Shown in pieces: positions 63,801-64,000 of a stretch of 64,000 nt of DNA. The stretch covers positions 37,192,751 to 37,256,750 of the forward strand of contig NC_037590.1 in the NCBI RefSeq assembly GCF_003073045.1. The letters are read 5' to 3'. Numbering within the stretch: the stretch's first letter is position 1; each line of letters starts with the position of its first letter. The notes beneath the pieces were generated by a model, which was given only the letters and a program-made list of their open reading frames with translations, had not been told where the DNA came from and made no database searches. The DNA is from Pomacea canaliculata (Eukaryota; Mollusca; Gastropoda; Architaenioglossa; Ampullariidae). A program made the position numbers and the translations under genes.

Positions 63801-63970
63801 CCATTACCAGTAATAGCATTTTCCGAAACACTTATCTTTTGAAACCCCTCTCATCTTCAAAGCTATGCCAGATTTTTACGTTAATTCACTATGGTTGATA
63901 AGGATTGTTAAGTCATTTTTTTCGATTTAATCTTTTGTCCTAGAATCCTTTGTGGACACAATATCAGCAG
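45822..63970 (+). CDS. TSC2: Tuberin (TSC2), GTPase-activating protein of the TSC complex; 3' end beyond the window
   Basis: With TSC1, tuberin acts as a GAP for RHEB at lysosomes and restrains mTORC1. Thirty-six exons: 45822-45962, 47130-47216, 47496-47606, 48134-48213, 48410-48474, 48949-49081, 49286-49334, 49645-49770, 50168-50241, 50452-50578, 50798-50941, 51153-51296, 51753-51856, 52068-52149, 52356-52511, 53814-53942, 54263-54385, 54550-54662, 54889-55000, 55248-55373, 55582-55734, 55923-56112, 56476-56569, 57064-57166, 57439-57554, 58739-58891, 59270-59423, 59540-59807, 59978-60283, 60480-60529, 60706-61671, 61889-61975, 62147-62330, 62649-62788, 63036-63114, 63944-63970. They give 5296 nt in phase, about 1765 aa; human tuberin is 1807 aa. 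Family blocks include [66 protein letters not shown] and [16 protein letters not shown]. The Rap-GAP domain starts about residue 1594. Its catalytic asparagine thumb is in [14 protein letters not shown] (N about 1710). Akt-type sites RRRFQS (S966) and KKRGHT (T1534) sit where human S939 and T1462 lie. The intron after 62788 has a GC donor. Confidence 0.95.
46676..46711 (+). repeat. Short tandem duplication (TAGGTGAGATTTGATCA, two copies)
   Basis: A 17-bp word occurs twice with a one- or two-base gap in TSC2 intron 1. A second small tandem duplication (AAATACCCCTGTCA, two copies) lies about 75 bp downstream near 46791-46821. Both look like recent slippage products. Confidence 0.75.
49965..50035 (+). 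repeat. Dispersed repeat fragment, second copy
   Basis: ATAATAATAAAG, TTATATAGAGCCATATCCC and GCTCAAGGTGCTCTTGA in TSC2 intron 8, similar in layout to 11800-11880. The family name is not established from this window. Confidence 0.4.
53198..53686 (+). other. Unexplained 162-codon open frame inside TSC2 intron 15
   Basis: Starts with ATG and stays open for 162 codons in an AT-rich genome, within the 1.3-kb intron 52512-53813. The product is not recognised: it has no clear domain, signal peptide or membrane segment. Base composition is more balanced than that of the flanking intron, so it may be part of a mobile element or a decayed processed copy. The two TSC2 exons on either side join in phase without it, so it is not needed for the tuberin reading frame. 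Treat as hypothetical. Confidence 0.25.
56631..56812 (+). mobile_element. tRNA-derived SINE
   Basis: In TSC2 intron 23, same orientation. The head GGCGGTCCAGTGGGGCAACA and GTTAGCACC gives a good pol III A box (56640-56658). The B box GGGTTCAGCTC is at 56691-56701, about 50 bp downstream, as in tRNA genes. A non-tRNA body and a tail ending near GTGTAAAACATCAATTC follow. The tRNA-like part lacks a proper acceptor stem, so this is a SINE and not a tRNA gene. No target duplication was defined. Confidence 0.72.
57715..58145 (+). repeat. Degenerate minisatellite, about 110-bp unit, four copies
   Basis: TSC2 intron 25 holds repeated blocks of the form AGACTTCTTTTCC...GAAAAGA, then an ACCTGTGC-like segment, then AGAGAATT and GTCAGAATTCTTGTGA. 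The AGAGAATT landmarks fall near 57797, 57910, 57988 and 58101, so spacing is about 112, 78 and 113 bp. The third unit is shortened. Copies are diverged, so the array is old. Confidence 0.75.
58231..58492 (+). repeat. Local direct duplication of about 104 bp
   Basis: The segment at 58231-58334 (AGAACTTACTCT, TTGTTTGCTTTAACATGTAA, GTTTGATTTTAAGTTA) recurs at 58387-58490 with a few changes. About 52 bp of unrelated sequence lies between. It is next to the minisatellite in the same TSC2 intron. Confidence 0.85.
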
Positions 63971-64000
63971 GTATGTGAATGTTACATGGTGTTCTTTGGT

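Noticed and set aside
1..64000. CRISPR array, bacterial operon or integrated virus
   Set aside because: There are no regularly spaced direct repeats, no prokaryotic gene packing and no viral structural or replication genes. The only repeats are the tandem and mobile elements listed.

Overview
The window is nuclear DNA from an animal. It is AT-rich and intron-rich, with GT-AG introns, short coding exons and many decayed mobile elements. All seven genes are conserved metazoan housekeeping or signalling genes. The intron density and the mix of RTE-type LINE, tRNA-derived SINE and short inverted-repeat elements suggest a lophotrochozoan invertebrate, possibly a mollusc. That placement is inference and no marker here proves it. 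I rebuilt each gene by joining exons at splice sites, keeping reading phase, and comparing the protein with family members I know. Six of the seven models keep phase throughout; the exception is the amine oxidase.

Layout from left to right: 3.2-13.8 kb (-), eRF3/GSPT1, the translation termination GTPase, 15 exons, 573 aa. 14.1-18.4 kb (+), LUC7L3, a U1 snRNP-associated splicing factor, 10 exons, 427 aa. 22.4-24.6 kb (-), METTL23-like arginine methyltransferase, 5 exons, 236 aa. 25.0-33.3 kb (+), SIRT7, 10 exons, 974 aa, with a very large terminal exon. 38.6-40.5 kb (+), a FAD-dependent polyamine oxidase, 3 exons, with an apparent -1 frameshift. 42.7-45.2 kb (-), 3-mercaptopyruvate sulfurtransferase, 3 exons, 294 aa. 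45.8 kb to the right edge (+), TSC2/tuberin, 36 exons seen, still open at the window end.

Three gene pairs are divergent with only 276, 397 and 590 bp between start codons (eRF3/LUC7L3, METTL23/SIRT7, MPST/TSC2), so each pair probably shares a bidirectional promoter. The first of these carries a full CRE palindrome. LUC7L3/METTL23 and oxidase/MPST converge tail to tail. There is no operon-like pathway. The loose themes are gene expression (termination, splicing, histone/rDNA regulation) and growth or metabolic control (TSC2, polyamine and sulfur metabolism).

The remaining sequence holds short non-autonomous DNA transposons (one hAT-like with an exact 8-bp target duplication), LINE remnants in an eRF3 intron and a SIRT7 intron, a tRNA-derived SINE and a degenerate minisatellite in TSC2 introns, and about 5 kb with no recognisable gene between SIRT7 and the oxidase. 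I saw no wholly new system. The observations most worth checking are the oxidase frameshift, which sits exactly on a canonical A_AAA_AAC slippery heptamer, and the greatly enlarged SIRT7 C-terminus that still ends in the vertebrate-type terminal motif.
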